Notes: generated by a model from the letters alone, not told the origin. Counted from the first letter of the stretch, positions 35,801-52,694 are shown. The stretch: 64,000 nt of DNA from Homarus americanus (GCF_018991925.1 NW_024756966.1:1-64000), one strand, 5' to 3'. Translations and numbers: made by a program.

Positions 35801-38800
35801 ATATTTGCCAGAGTATTAAAGGAATGTAAGGAAGAGCTTAGTATGCCCTTAGCAAAGTTGTTTAACATGTCCTTAAAAACAGGTGTAGTACCAGAATCCT
35901 GGAGGATAGCGAATGTAATACCAATTTTCAAGAAGGGGCATATATCACTATCCTCTAACTACCGCCCAATCAGTCTAACACCAATAGTAGGCAAATTACT
36001 GGAAGCAATCATTTCAAACTCTATTCGAAATCACCTGGAGAAGCACCGATTGATCAATGATTCCCAGCATGGCTTCACAAGCAGACGTTCTTGTCTAACT
36101 AATCTATTAACATTCTTTTCATCAGTTTTCGAATCGGTGGACGAGGGGCACAATTATGATGTGGTATATTTCGACTTTAGCAAAGCCTTCGACAGAGTCC
36201 CCCACGAAAGACTAATTAGAAAGGTAGAAGCTCATGGCATCAAAGGTAACATCCTTAAATGGATTAGGGCGTGGTTACAGGACAGGAAACAGTGAGTGAG
36301 CATTAACGGCACTAAGTCCCATTGAAGCAACGTCACAAGTGGAGTTCCCCAAGGCTCAGTACTTGGATCATTATTATTTATTATATACATAAACGACATA
36401 GATATCGGCATAGACAGCAAATTTGCTGATGACACTAAACTAGGACGTGTTATTAAATCTGACGAGGACTCAGCAAAACTACAGGAAGATCTAAACAAAT
36501 TTTTCGAATGATCTGAAAAATGGTAGATGAAATTCAACGTGGACAAATGTAAAGTACTCAGTATAGGAGATGTAAACAGGGAAACCAGATACCAGATGAA
36601 CAATGATGCCATAGAGAAATCCGACTGCGAGAGAGATTTAGGAGTAATGATAAGTAGGAACCTTAAGCCAAGTAAACGATGTGTTTTTGCTCGTAACAAG
36701 GCTAATAAAGTACTTGGGTTCATACAAAGGAGTGTTAGTTACACGACTAGCGAGGTCATCCTAAAACTGTATCTTGCTCTTGTGAGACCACACCTGGATT
36801 ACGCAGTTCAGTTCTGGTCACCGTATTACAGAATGGATATAGAATCATTGGAAAGAATTCAGAGGAGAATGACAAGACTAATCCCGGGCATTAGGAACCT
36901 TGAGTATAGAGACAGGTTAAAGCATCTTAATTTGCACTCCCTCGAGAGACGTAGAGCGAGGGGCGACCTGATAGAGGTGTATAAGTGGAAGTCAGGGCTA
37001 AACAAAGGGGACATTACAAAGGTACTCAAACTATCCAACCAGGAGTGAACTCGTAACAATGGTTTTAAATTAGACAAATTTAGATTTAGGCGTGAAATTG
37101 GTAAACACTGGTTTGGAAACAGAGAAGTGGATGAATGGAACAAGTTACCAAATATCATCATTAACTCGAATACGCTGAATAGCTTCAAACATAGGTTGGA
37201 TGGATATATGAGTGATGGGGGTTGGGTATAAATGGGACTGCCCAGTATGAGCCAATAGGCCCGCTGCAGTTTCCTCCATTCTTCTGTTCTTATGTATGTG
37301 TGTGTGTATATACGAAGGGATGATAGATAAATAGAGGAGGGGAAGGGACGGTATATGCGAGAGAAAGAGAGAGGAGGAAAGGAAGGGGTGGGGAGACAGG
37401 AGAAGTAAGGAAAAAAGTAGATGGGGTGGTGAGGACGTTGGCTTTTAGTGTGGGTGGCTAGGCACCTGAGAGACGCAGTCTAGTGTGACCAAACACCACC
37501 TGCAGGTGTGTGCAGCTGACGCAGATTTATAAGTATTAACCGAGACGACCTCACGCACACCCCGGTCAAAATTCAAGATTATCACCCAAAGGTTATCTAT
37601 TCTTCGTATTTCAGCGGGGAAAGGAATTGTTTGGTGTACTGTCCTAAGTTTAACTCGACGTAAAACACACTATGAAGACATTTGAAGGTGCAAAAAAGGA
37701 AATCAATTGTGAGACTTGCATTTAGTAAGCAATCTACAGTAGAAACAAGAATAATGATGATTTTTTTTAATTTCTAACCAATAAGACGAGTAAGCATCTC
37801 ACTTGACAAGCCCTTTATCATTTTACTAGCCCGTCGCAATACGTCACCAAACTAAGACGATCCAAGCTAGAAGGTTATAAAGTACAAACCTATTTCAAAT
37901 TTGTATACATCACATCTCCAGGTCCGAGAAAAATAACTAACCATTGACCAGATTTTTCTCAACCTAAATACAATGGACTATTTTACTAGCAAATTTAAAT
38001 CCCTAGCAACGAGGGAAATAGTAATCTGGACTTCTTGATAGATTGTTTGTACAGATTTATCAAGCCCAACACGTAAAATTATTGTGCAAATTACGGTGAT
38101 GAATTGTTTACAAATTTGTTCATCATGAAACGGAAAACATCTAGTAAGTCCATATGCATATCAGTGTATACACAAGATTCAGCAAGAATACACAACGTTT
38201 GAAACTGACAAAAACAACCCCAGGCGAAAAAAGGTTGTAGTCAGGTCAAGTCAATATGGTGATTGAGGTGACGGTGACCTTTTCCTTGTCTGTGGAAGAT
38301 GTCTCCGTGTGTCATGTATTTCTTTATGAATATTTTATTATTAAAGTGTCAGTTACCGAAACACTAACAAGGAGACAGACTTTTTTTTAATTAATAATGA
38401 AAACTGTGATAAGTGGCGCGGGGCAACAAAAAAGTGTGTGGGGATCAACACTAGTAAGAGTGTGGGGGTTAGCACCAGTTAAGGTGTGTGTGGGGGTCAA
38501 CACTAGAAAGAGAGTGTGGGGGTCAGCACTAGTAAGGGTGTGTGGGGGGTCAGCACCAATGAAGGAGTGTGTGGGGTCAAAACTAGTAAGAGAGTGTGTG
38601 GGGTCAGCACCAGTGAAGGGTGTGTGGGGTCAGCACTGGTGAGGGAGTGTGTGGGGGTCAGCACTAGTGAGGGTGTGTGGGGTCAGCTAGTGAGGGTGTG
38701 TGGGGGTCAGCACTGGTGAGGGTGTGTGGGGGTCAGCACTAGTGATGGGTGTGTGGGGTCTGCACTAGTGAGGGGTGTGTGGGGGTGTGAGGGGGTGTGT

Positions 38801-41800
38801 GGGGGGGTCAGCACTAAGACATGACATAAGAACATAAGAAATAAGGAGTCTGCAATAGGCCGGTTGGCCTGTGCATGGCAGCTCTCGAGAGTTACTACCA
38901 CTCTATCATCATGAATCTATCTAGCCTCCTTTTGAAACTTTCCAGAGTTCCAGCACTTACTACAAAGTTGCTAAGCTTGTTCCACTAGTGATGGAGTGTG
39001 TGGGGTCAACACTAGTGAGGGAGTGTGTGGGGGTCAGCACTAGTGATGGGTGTGTGGGGGTCAGCACTAGTGAGGTCTGTGGAGGTCAGCACTAGTGATG
39101 GATTGTGTGGGTCAACACCAGTGATGGTGTGTGTGGGGTCAGCACTAGTGAGGGGTGTGTGGGGGTCAGCACTAGTGATGGATTGTGTGGGGTCAGCACC
39201 AGTGATGGTGTGTGTGGGGATCAGCACTAGTGTGTGTGGGGGTCAGCACTAGTGATGGAGTGTGTGGGGTCAGCACTGGTGATGGAGTGTGTGGGGATCA
39301 GCACTAGTGATGGGTGTGTGGGGGTCAGCACTAGTGATGGAGTGTGTGGGGGTCAGCACTAGTGAGGGTGTGTGTGGGATCAGCACTAATGAGGGTGTGT
39401 GGGGTCAGCACTAGTGATGGGGGTGGTGGGGTGTCAGGTCAGCACTGTGATGGGTGTGTGGGGGTCAGCACTAGTGATGGAGTGTGTGGGGGTCAACACC
39501 AGTGATGGTGTGTGTGGGATCAGCACTAGTGATGGGTGTGTGGGGGTCAGCACTAGTGATGGAGTGTGTGGGGTCAGCACTGGTGAGGGTCTGTAGTGAT
39601 GGATTGTGTGGGGTCAACACCAGTGATGGTGTGTGTGGGGTCAGCACTAGTGAGGGTGTGTGTGGGGTCAGCACTAGTGATGGATTGTGTGGGGTCAACA
39701 CCAGTGATGGTGTGTGTGGGGATCAGCACTAGTGATGGGTGTGTGGGGTCAGCACTAGTGATGGAGTGTGTGGGGTCAACACTAGTGATGGGTGTGTGGG
39801 ATCAGCACTAGTGATGGAGTGTGTGGGTCAGCACTGGTGATGGAGTGTGTGGGGGTCAGCACTGTGAGGGGGTGATCAACTAATGAGGAGTGTGTGGGGT
39901 CAGCACTAGTGATGGGTGTGTGGGGTCAGCACTAGTGTGATGGGTGTGTGGGGTCAGCACTAGTGATGGAGTGTGTGGGTCAGCACTAGTGATGGAGTGT
40001 GTGGGGGTCAACCAGTGATGGTGTGTGTGGGGGTCAGCACTAGTGAGGGTGTGTGTGTGGGGGTCAGCACTAGTGATGGATTGTGGGGAGTCAGCACCAG
40101 TGATGGTGTGTGTGGGGATCAGCACTGGTGATGGGGTGTGGGGTCAGCACTAGTGAGGGGTGTGTGGTCAGCACTGGTGATGGAGTGTGTGGGGATCAGC
40201 ACTAGTGATGGAGTGTGTCAGCACTGGTGATGGGTGTGTGGGGTCAGCACTAGTGAGGGTGTGTGAGTGTGGGGTGTGTGATCAGCACAAGTGAGGGAGT
40301 GTGTGGGGGTCAGCACTAATGATGGAGTGTGTGGGGGTCAGCACTAGTGATGGAGTGTATGGGGTTCAGCACTTGTGAGGTGTGTGTGGGGGTCAGCACT
40401 AGTGAGGGGTGTGTGTGGGGGTCAACATGGCGTGTGTGTCAGCTGAGGGAGTGTGTGGGGTCAGCACTAATGATGGGTGTGTGGGGTCTAGTGAGGGTGT
40501 GTGTGGGGTCAGCACTGTGATGGTGTGTGTGGGGTCAGCACTAGTGATGGAGTGTGAGGTCAGCACTAGTGAGGGTGTGTGTGGGGATCAGCACTAGTGA
40601 TGGAGTGTGGGTCAGCACTAGTGATGGAGTGTATGGGGTCAGCACTAGTGATGGAGTGTGTGGTGTGTGGGGTCAGCACTAGTGATGGAGTGTGGGGTGT
40701 GAGGGTGTGTGGGGTCAGCACTAGTGAGGGTGTGTGGGGTCAGCACTAGTGATGGAGTGTGTGGGGGTCAGCACTAGTGATGGAGTGTGGGTCAGCACTG
40801 GTGATGGGTGTGTGGGGGTCAGCACTAGTGATGGAGTGTGTGGGGGGTCAGCACTGGTGGGGTGTGTGTGGGGATCAGCACTGGTGAGGGGGTGTGTCAG
40901 CACTGTGATGGAGTGTATGGGGGTCAGCACTAGTGATGGAGTGTGTGGGGGTCAGCACTAGTGATGGGTGTGTGGGGTCAGCACTGGTGAGGGTGTGTGT
41001 GGGGATCAACACTAGTGAGGGTGTGTGTGGGGTCAGCACTAGTGATGGCGTGTGTGGGGGTCAGCACAGGTGAGGGAGTGTGTGGGGGTCAGCACTAATG
41101 ATGGAGTGTGTGGGGGTCAGCACTAGTGAGGTGTGTGTATGGGGGTCAACACTAGTGATGGGTGTGTGGGGTCAGCACTAGTGATGGCACGTGTGGTCAG
41201 CACTATGTGTGTGTGTGTGGGGGGCGAACAACAAATGTAAAGATGGGAATTGTTATAAATTTATAAATCAGTTATGAGTGGTTTCTTTTACATGAGGTTG
41301 ATGAATGGACTGAAAAAACGGGTGATACTCTACTGAAGTTTACATAAAAATGAAAACCTTCCACTTTACATTTTCCTAGTTTAATAAAATATAAGTTATG
41401 GGTAAGTATGAAGAAATACATGTGGAATGAACTTTTGTTTTATGATACAAATCTATTTTGAATGCATTGTTATATTATGTTAGATTTTTGTGATTCTTCT
41501 TTCTTTTTAACAGCAGCAGTTTAGTGGTGAATTAACACCTTGATTCTAGGTGAGGCATTATCTTCTCAAATGTATGTGTCATTCCACATTTCAGTTTGGT
41601 GCTGGCCTCAGGTCCAGTCCTTGAGGAGTCTGACTCTTCACTGTTAGTGAAAACTGTGCAGGCCATTTCTGGTACCACTGACCAGTGTAAGGTAAGACTA
41701 TGAAAATATTTAATTCATCATATTTCCCGAGTACAGTATAATATCCATCAGTACGATGCACATGGATGGCATTGTGTATGGTATACAGGTATAGTTCTCT

Positions 41801-42360
41801 ATACTTAAGCTATAAATTATTACTTTTTATAAGTACAGTACTCTTTAGTTCAGTATAATGTTTTCACCTAGAAGATAAAAATTTTTGTTATGTGTAAGAA
41901 GGACCACCTTTTGTTAATGATGCAATTCAATATAATTTTTTTTATGAGGACAATAGATACTGTGTGACACTCCTAGTACAGAATATTTATGTGGATAGAA
42001 GTACAGGTATTATGTACAGCTGCTTTTCTGACTTGCAAGTACAGTATTAAAGGTCTTGAGAAAACTGCTGAATTACTGAGGAAGAAATAATTTCTGTACA
42101 TATTGACCATATGGGATCCTTTTCCTTTACCTTGCTTCGAAACAAATATTTTTATGATATATACTGTGTTCTGAGGTCTTATGAAATGAAGTGGGCAGAG
42201 TGACACACATTATACTTGCTCATTATCATTGTCAGTTCTTGTTATTAAAGTCTACCACTATGTCATATTCCCACAGGAGGTATTCCCAGGAAACTGTACT
42301 ACAGAAGAAACAGATGATGATGATATGATGAACCTTGATTATGAACACCAAGAACTCTAG
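30885..42360 (+). CDS. secreted protein of unknown function (4 exons, 784 aa)
   Basis: Exons 30885-32888, 33902-34071, 41595-41691 and 42277-42360 join in phase (intron phases 0, 2, 0) into 784 residues. The TAG at 32930 is reached only by reading into intron 1. Residues 1-23 form a signal peptide (VWVVVVASMAVWAAGG), and the ATG has A at -3. The rest is mainly helix-forming: a Leu-rich N-terminal half, a Gly/Gln-rich linker near residues 305-345, a Lys/Pro/Ser-rich stretch near 420-470 and another helical part. Five Cys: one at 486, then C699-x5-C705 (ECLPQLLCQVN) and C756-x7-C764 (DQCKEVFPGNC). Paired Cys of this kind occur near the end of several insect secreted families, but I do not assign one. 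The C-terminus is acidic (EETDDDD). Intron 2 (7.5 kb) holds a LINE and a minisatellite. Confidence 0.88.
33902..34071 (+). CDS. secreted-protein gene exon 2
   Basis: Acceptor GATGTGACACAG, then VETLVMRSLEEEVSKP and SPECLPQLLCQVNSGL to TRIA; donor CCAG|GTCAGT. Phase 0 in, phase 2 out. Carries the first Cys pair. Confidence 0.85.
34240..37290 (+). mobile_element. nearly full-length LINE (EN + RT), inactivated
   Basis: Non-LTR retrotransposon in intron 2 of the secreted-protein gene, same strand. Endonuclease: YYANSRSMRNK, IIAITETW, RKGGGVAIYV, VGDFNLGQIDW, NSDHKE; one frameshift near 34545-34560. Reverse transcriptase: NKSPGPDEI, YRPISLTPIVGKLLE, YFDFSKAFDRVPHERL, SGVPQGSVLGSLLF and the active site FADDTKLG (36422). 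In the RT frame there are six premature stops (35417, 36293, 36323, 36509, 36524, 37046) before the natural end at 37231. The 3' end is TTCTTATGTATGTGTG. CR1/L2-like by general appearance; clade not settled. Confidence 0.88.
37312..37436 (+). repeat. purine-rich tract
   Basis: About 120 bp of almost only A and G on the plus strand (GAGAGAAAGAGAGAGGAGGA...), just after the LINE. Confidence 0.7.
38431..41220 (+). repeat. G-rich ~28-bp minisatellite, ~2.8 kb
   Basis: Head-to-tail units of about 27-30 bp built on GGGGTCAGCACTAGTGATGG plus AGTGTGTG, on the order of 90-100 copies with many small length changes. The core has the palindrome CACTAGTG. The array lies wholly in intron 2 of the secreted-protein gene and is split by a LINE fragment at 38820-38984. 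All open frames in it (VWGSALVM..., LTPTHPH...) are repeat artefacts. Confidence 0.95.
38820..38984 (-). mobile_element. LINE 3' end inserted in the minisatellite
   Basis: Minus strand reads WNKLSNFVVSAGTLESFKRR, the usual last block of these LINE proteins, then the 3' UTR GCCATGCACAGGCCAACCGG. CACTA occurs at both edges and may be the target duplication. Confidence 0.8.
41595..41691 (+). CDS. secreted-protein gene exon 3
   Basis: A strong acceptor (TTCCACATTTCAG) completes the split Ser codon and reads LVLASGPVLEESDSSLL to GTTDQCK; donor AAG|GTAAGA. Too short to appear as a long open frame. Confidence 0.85.
42277..42360 (+). CDS. secreted-protein gene exon 4 (terminal)
   Basis: Acceptor CATATTCCCACAG, then EVFPGNCTTEETDDDD to YEHQEL and TAG. 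Carries the last Cys of the second pair and an NCT sequon. Confidence 0.85.
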   Translation, partial: EVFPGNCTTEETDDDDMMNLDYEHQEL

Positions 42361-42897
42361 AAATCGTCTCCTTGACCATACACAACAGTTAACAAAATAC
42401 GACATTGAGATAACAGACAAGATTCTTTTCAGGGTTGTACAGTATTCGAGGAGTTATACCAAAACTTTAATATACCCAATTTAAAAATTAAAACAATACT
42501 CTGGCCTGTGCTATGTGATATACTGTATTGTTGTAAAGTCAAAATGCTAACTGTATGACTAAAGACAGTGAAGATATTGGTGTTACAATTGATAGTGTGT
42601 GGATGGTTTAGTAAGTGCCTCACCAACTGTAATATGATTTTTTTCCCCCGTGCATCCAAGCATTAGTGTGTGCTCAAGGTTTACCAAAGTGGAGCTTACG
42701 TAGAAGTATTCTTTGCCTCTGGTCTCTTCATTTTCATTTACACAAAACAGGTAGTCATTATCACATGGAGTGAAGGGCTCAAATTATTATTGGACTTTTA
42801 ATAGATATTTTATGTTTTATTAATTATTGAATGTTGTGAGGGGCTTCAGCGAATAAGGCTGAACAGTGCAGTACTGTACTGGATCACCCTCAAGACC

Positions 42898-42903
42898 AAT
42901 AAA
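42898..42903 (+). terminator. poly(A) signal AATAAA of secreted-protein gene
   Basis: AATAAA 538 bases after the stop at 42360, followed by T-rich sequence. Confidence 0.5.
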
Positions 42904-43825
42904 GTTTTAACCAAATTTTTTTTGATGATAATGCATAAAATATTGAAAAGATTTTGCTATCTTTATTAGATTGTGTTTATGTATGAAATGTGAATTATGA
43001 AACATTTTTTTATCATACTGCTGTAGGCCTATACTATACTACTACAATCTGCTCTTCAGTAACTTAGGTACATTAGCAACATTAATACTGTACAGTACAA
43101 ATATCATTTCAATCAGTGCATCCAGTCTTCATGTTGTTGTGTTTCCTATTATTGTAGTTTCATTATTTAAAAAAAAACTATCCTTTTTCAGTATTCTGTA
43201 TTTTTTAACAGTGAATAATAATAATCAGCACACAACAGTGTAAAGCTGTCAGTGTATGTGTGGCTGTTAACATAAACTAGGCAGATACTGTACAGTACTG
43301 TACTGTACATTGTGGCATTAATTTTTTTTTCATAAGGGTTTGATAATGGAATTTGTGCTTTAAGTAAAAAGGTGTACTCCATTCACTCTTTTTCATCATG
43401 GTTACTACAGTCAATAGTTTTATCTCTTTTTGAATATTGGTATCTTTTTTGTCTTTGTACAGTATTAAGCTACGGATACAGTATATTGTATGTATCAAAG
43501 TAACACTTGTATAAAGTCAGTTCCACGTAGTATTACTTAGCCTTGCATAATGTGTCTGGGCTTTCAGACTTGCCTTTTGTTTGATATTTGTACAGTGTAC
43601 TTCTTGAAAAGTGGTCGAATGAAATGTATGTGAAGTAACTTTCACAATACAGTATACAGGTATAAAATTTTATACCATTGATGAATCTTACAAAAGACTA
43701 TCCAAAAATTGTATACAGTACAGTACACTATACACTGCTAAAGAAAGAGAGAGAGCAGTTTAGTGACAATCTGAATTAATATAAGACAAGATTGTAGAGT
43801 AAAGATTTTTATATACAGTACTGTA
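42904..43825. other. no gene; dense TACAGTA/TACTGTA words
   Basis: Non-coding. Around ten TACAGTA or TACTGTA words fall between 43280 and 43830, including ACTGTACAGTACTGTACTGT at about 43288. Confidence 0.5.
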
Positions 43826-44674
43826 CAGTGGGGTATGCTATAACGAACGTAATTGGTTCCAGAACCTCGTTCATTATAGGATTAATCCGTTCCAGGCCCC
43901 CAAATACAACCGCTTAACACTGAAAAAATTCTGTGGAAAATGTAAAAAATACGGTACTTTATCTTACCTTAGTGTTATTCAGCATGCAGGTACCCCTAAA
44001 CACTGGCACATCACTATCACTTCCACTGGGAGTCTTGGCTTTACGGTCCTCAAACAATTGTTTAGCCTTCTCACAAATTATAGCTTCACTAATGTTACCA
44101 CCTGCCATTTCTTTCTCCTTTATCCACACTAAGAGTAAATTTTCCATCTCTTCAATCACATTACACCTTGCTTTGCTAAGTCTAAAGATTCCCTTAGCCA
44201 CTTGCACAGTTTTTAACTCCTCTTTATTCTTCAAAATCGTACATATAGTCGATTTAGCCATCCCATATTCATCACTAAGTTTCGCAATGCTTCTTCCATT
44301 CTCACGTTTCTTTATAATTTCTTTCTTAGTTTCAAGGGTTATTAGCTTTCTCACTCGCTTTGGGCGACTCATTGTTACAATTGTATACTTGTATAACAAA
44401 ATAGTTATACAAATAACGCGAATTTCCACATCGAAAGACGAAATTTCAACAATAACAGTGGTGCACTGGCTACACAATGAGACAAAGATGGCGCCTGACG
44501 CTCTTGTTGTGGGTCGCGGTACAACAATATTCATGCACCAGGCGAAATAGTCCCGTATTCATCTGCGTTCGTTGTAGGAGTTGCGTTCGTTATAGCATTC
44601 TCAATTTTATAGGTAAAACCGTTCGTTATAGGAATATTCGTAGTAGGATCCGTTCGTTATAGCATACCCCACTG
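43826..44674 (-). mobile_element. pogo/Tigger element keeping transposase N-terminus (849 bp)
   Basis: Termini CAGTGGGGTATGCTATAACG and its perfect complement, flanked by TA. The minus-strand frame 43959-44534 (start Met of the transposase probably at 44372) reads MSRPKRVRKLITLETKKEII, then KRENGRSIAKLSDEYGM, AKSTICTILKNKEEL and WIKEKEMAGGNISEAIICEK: the psq-type helix-turn-helix and the start of the CENP-B DNA-binding half. It then ends, without a DDE domain. Parent-like relative of the MITE at 11002-11362. Confidence 0.88.
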
Positions 44675-46690
44675 TACTGTATTCTATGAATTACTGTACA
44701 TTGTCAAATTTACCCTGTCACATATATGGGGTGAGCTCCTGTACTGTATAATGAGAGGGTGTCATATAAAATTTTCCCTTAAATCTTTAGACAATATACA
44801 TCTACATCAACTGTCTGCGGCATGGCAACACAGATCAAAAGACGACCCACCAGTTAAAATATTTTTGTTGGAGGGGCAAACTTAGTTGTGGCTTAGGTTT
44901 ACAGATTGTTACAGCATTTGTGTAACTAGTTCACGGATGTCAAGCTGGATATCAGCAAGGTTATTCTGCAGACTAGTCACAACCTTACTTTTCTCGTTAA
45001 GACTGAACAACGAACCTGTAAACAGGGTTTCCCATGGCTACTACTGAAAAACAAATTTTTTGATTGTATGTTAACCCATGAGAATAATTCTAGCTAACCC
45101 CAACCAAAACCCCTATGAGGGCTTCCTATAACATTAGCTTAGATCTCAAACTGGATATTCTAACTCCAAGGACATGATAGCCATCTGGTTGACAAATACT
45201 GTACACTGTACTATCCTGAAATACCGTAGAAGCTAAATTACTTAAATTACGAGTCCAGAAGTTACACTTGTTGTTGTTGTTACACAAGGCAGTTTGAACT
45301 GTCAATAAAAATTAAATATACAGTATTATAAAGTGCAAATAAAGAAAGGCTGAAATTCATGTTATCGTAAAAAAAATACAGAAAATTATGGGCAAACCTT
45401 GTATATCTTGCAATGCTAATAATGCTGGGCATAAACACAACTTAGCTTATTTGTGAAGTTGATTTGTCCATAAAATAACCAAATTCAAGAGGAGAAATCA
45501 CTGACCTCAATGCCTCAAGATAGAATCCAACATGGACAAAGGAAAACAAGGTTAAGATACATACACAAGGTGTATTAGCCTTCAAGTTTTAAATGACAAA
45601 CCTCCATCTACCAGACCATTTTTTTAGGGCTAAGGGTGTTTCTAGAGTTGTATCAATTGTTTAAATAAAAGTAAATATCACTGGGGTCGGACAACCAAGG
45701 TTGCAATCCATAGACTTGATAGATAAAATCGTGGGTTTCTTGGCTTGACACCGGGCTATAAAAACTTTGATAGATTGCAAAATACATTGAAAGGACAATA
45801 ACAAAATCCCTCCCCCAGAGGTCCAACAAATGAACACTTACAAGTTGCTTATGCATGATCATCTAATTTCAGAACCTGAGGAATAATTAATAAAATATGA
45901 ATCTGGAACAACTTTCCAAAAAATCTTTGAAATGCTTCCAAACCTAACCTCAGGTGTTAGCATTTCATAAATCAACCTAAGAAACAGGCAGTACAGTATT
46001 AGCATTGTCCCTGATGGAAGTAGGTGCCAAAACAAAACATTGCTCCCATTGACTAATTCTATTGCATATGGATGAATAACAGAGGAATCAAAAGTTCCTC
46101 CAGATTAATATTGAGACATGGAAGATCTCCATTAGTGGCATTCTGACAAAGTTAGAAGCAATCATTGAAACCCATAATTCCATTACTTAGGACCTTTCAT
46201 ACTTTTATTAGATGAAAACCAAGTGTGCAAGTTATGTACTTACTTTCTCATGTGGAAGGTATATCAACACTTCGTTAGTGCTCCGCTGTATACTGTATTT
46301 AAGAGAAAAATGACTTGGTGAAAGTTCATATTTTTCCTATTCACAAAACTATCTTGAATACATAGTCTTGATCATTCTGATACACTCAATACTGTAGAGC
46401 AATAAAAAATAACAAAATAAATACAGGTACGTATTCACTGGTGAGTTATAATATATAATCTACGAAGCCATTAAGTCTGTAAAAGATATAGTACAGTAAC
46501 TCCCAAGCACAAATGTTTATTAAATCCTTAAAACTGCTACCAACAGCAAAGTGAGTGTGAAATTACATACTGTATCAAACTGTTCTCCCACTCAAGTAAT
46601 ACCTGTTCAATCTAGTTTGAAAGTGAAGCAACAAACAGTCTAACTTATATAACGTAAGACCTTACAGAAAAATTTACGAGTAACTTTTTC
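44675..46690. other. no gene recognised
   Basis: Low transposon content. A 69-codon minus-strand frame at 45653-45862 has no features I can use. Confidence 0.4.
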
Positions 46691-46888
46691 TCAGCCATTA
46701 TTACTACTAGAGTCATTATATGGTACAGTATATTCATCCACAACCCAATCAAAAGGAGCCAATACTATTACCATATGAATTTCTCCTCTATCATCAAAAC
46801 CTGCAATCCTTCTCTCCACCTTCTGCCGAGCAGAAAAGAGGTTTAAGTGAAAGAGTCTAGAACCATTTGAGGAGTGTGAGATGTGCAT
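46691..46888 (-). CDS. orphan ORF or exon candidate, unknown
   Basis: A 65-codon minus-strand frame with mixed, protein-like composition (RLFHLNLFSARQKVERRI, then AGFDDRGEIHM) outside any repeat I recognise. GACATAG|T upstream could be a weak acceptor and CATATG|GTAATA inside could be a donor. No partner exon found; may be chance. Confidence 0.2.
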   Translation of the reverse strand: MHISHSSNGSRLFHLNLFSARQKVERRIAGFDDRGEIHMVIVLAPFDWVVDEYTVPYNDSSSNNG

Positions 46889-48233
<1,345 letters not shown>

Positions 48234-48501
48234 CATATATATGTATAATTTTTTTTTTAATACTGTACAGGTACAGCATTTAAAAAGCGATTCCGATACT
48301 TTTCACATTAAGCAAAGTACGAACAATTGTACAGTTCCTGTACATAAAATGTAACTGGCATATTAAAGTCACGAATATAAGAAAATAATACACAATTTGA
48401 TACAGAAGTACTCCAATAGGTTAACTTTGAAAATAATGAAATAGTTTGCTTGATTACAAAAAGGACACTCGGCAGCCACTGCAATGTATATTAAGATAAT
48501 A

Positions 48502-48896
48502 CAGGTTGACAACCCTTTATCCGAAATTCCGAAAACCGAAAGTTTTTTTTTTTTTAACAGGGATTAGCCCATCGGGGCCTGGGGGCAAAAATGTAATAAT
48601 AATAATAATTATTCATAGTAAATAAAAATTTTAATACAAAATACACCCAAATAAAATAATAATGATAACAATAATAATAATAATAATAAAATATAATAAA
48701 ATTAATAATAATAGCAATAATACTGTAATAATAAAATAATAACAATTAAGAAATACAATGAATAAAGATAAAAAGTGAGAAAAACAACCTAGACCTATGA
48801 ATTATTATTTTTATTATTATTATTATAGTTATTATATTTTCGCCCCCCAGGCCCAAATGTGGGTCAGTGACTTGTGCCCAGGTGGGCTAATACACA

Positions 48897-48934
<38 letters not shown>

Positions 48935-49010
48935 ATTCTGTAAACCGAAAAATTCCGAATTCCGAAATGCCTCTGGCCCCAAGGATTTCGGATAAGGGAT
49001 TGTCAACCTG
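48502..49010. mobile_element. composite inverted-repeat element, copy 2 (509 bp)
   Basis: Outer ends CAGGTTGACAACCCTTTATC and complement (GGGATTGTCAACCTG), TA on both sides. Inside are T- and A-runs, the arms GGGATTAGCCCA...GGGCCTGGGGGC and CCCCCCAGGCCCAAATGTGG...CAGGTGGGCT, and (TAA)n tracts. Same composite as 15000-15634 in the opposite orientation, with the left inner arm shortened. Confidence 0.85.
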
Positions 49011-52586
<3,576 letters not shown>

Positions 52587-52694
52587 GGTATGTATATATA
52601 TATACGTATACAGGTATATATATAAATATATATATATTATATTTATATATATATATATAGTCGTACTAGAAGAGTGATAAATAAATACAATATA

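Noticed and set aside
38397..40961. Many 60-80-codon frames reading VWGSALVM or LTPTHPH
   Set aside because: Translation of the 28-bp minisatellite in several frames; no starts, splice sites or independent features.
38431..41220. Possible CRISPR array
   Set aside because: Units are contiguous, with no unique spacers, in a eukaryotic intron. The arrays at 1011 and 29345 fail for the same reason.
43959..44534. Host CENP-B/jerky-like transcription factor
   Set aside because: Enclosed by perfect terminal repeats with TA flanks; truncated transposase is simpler.
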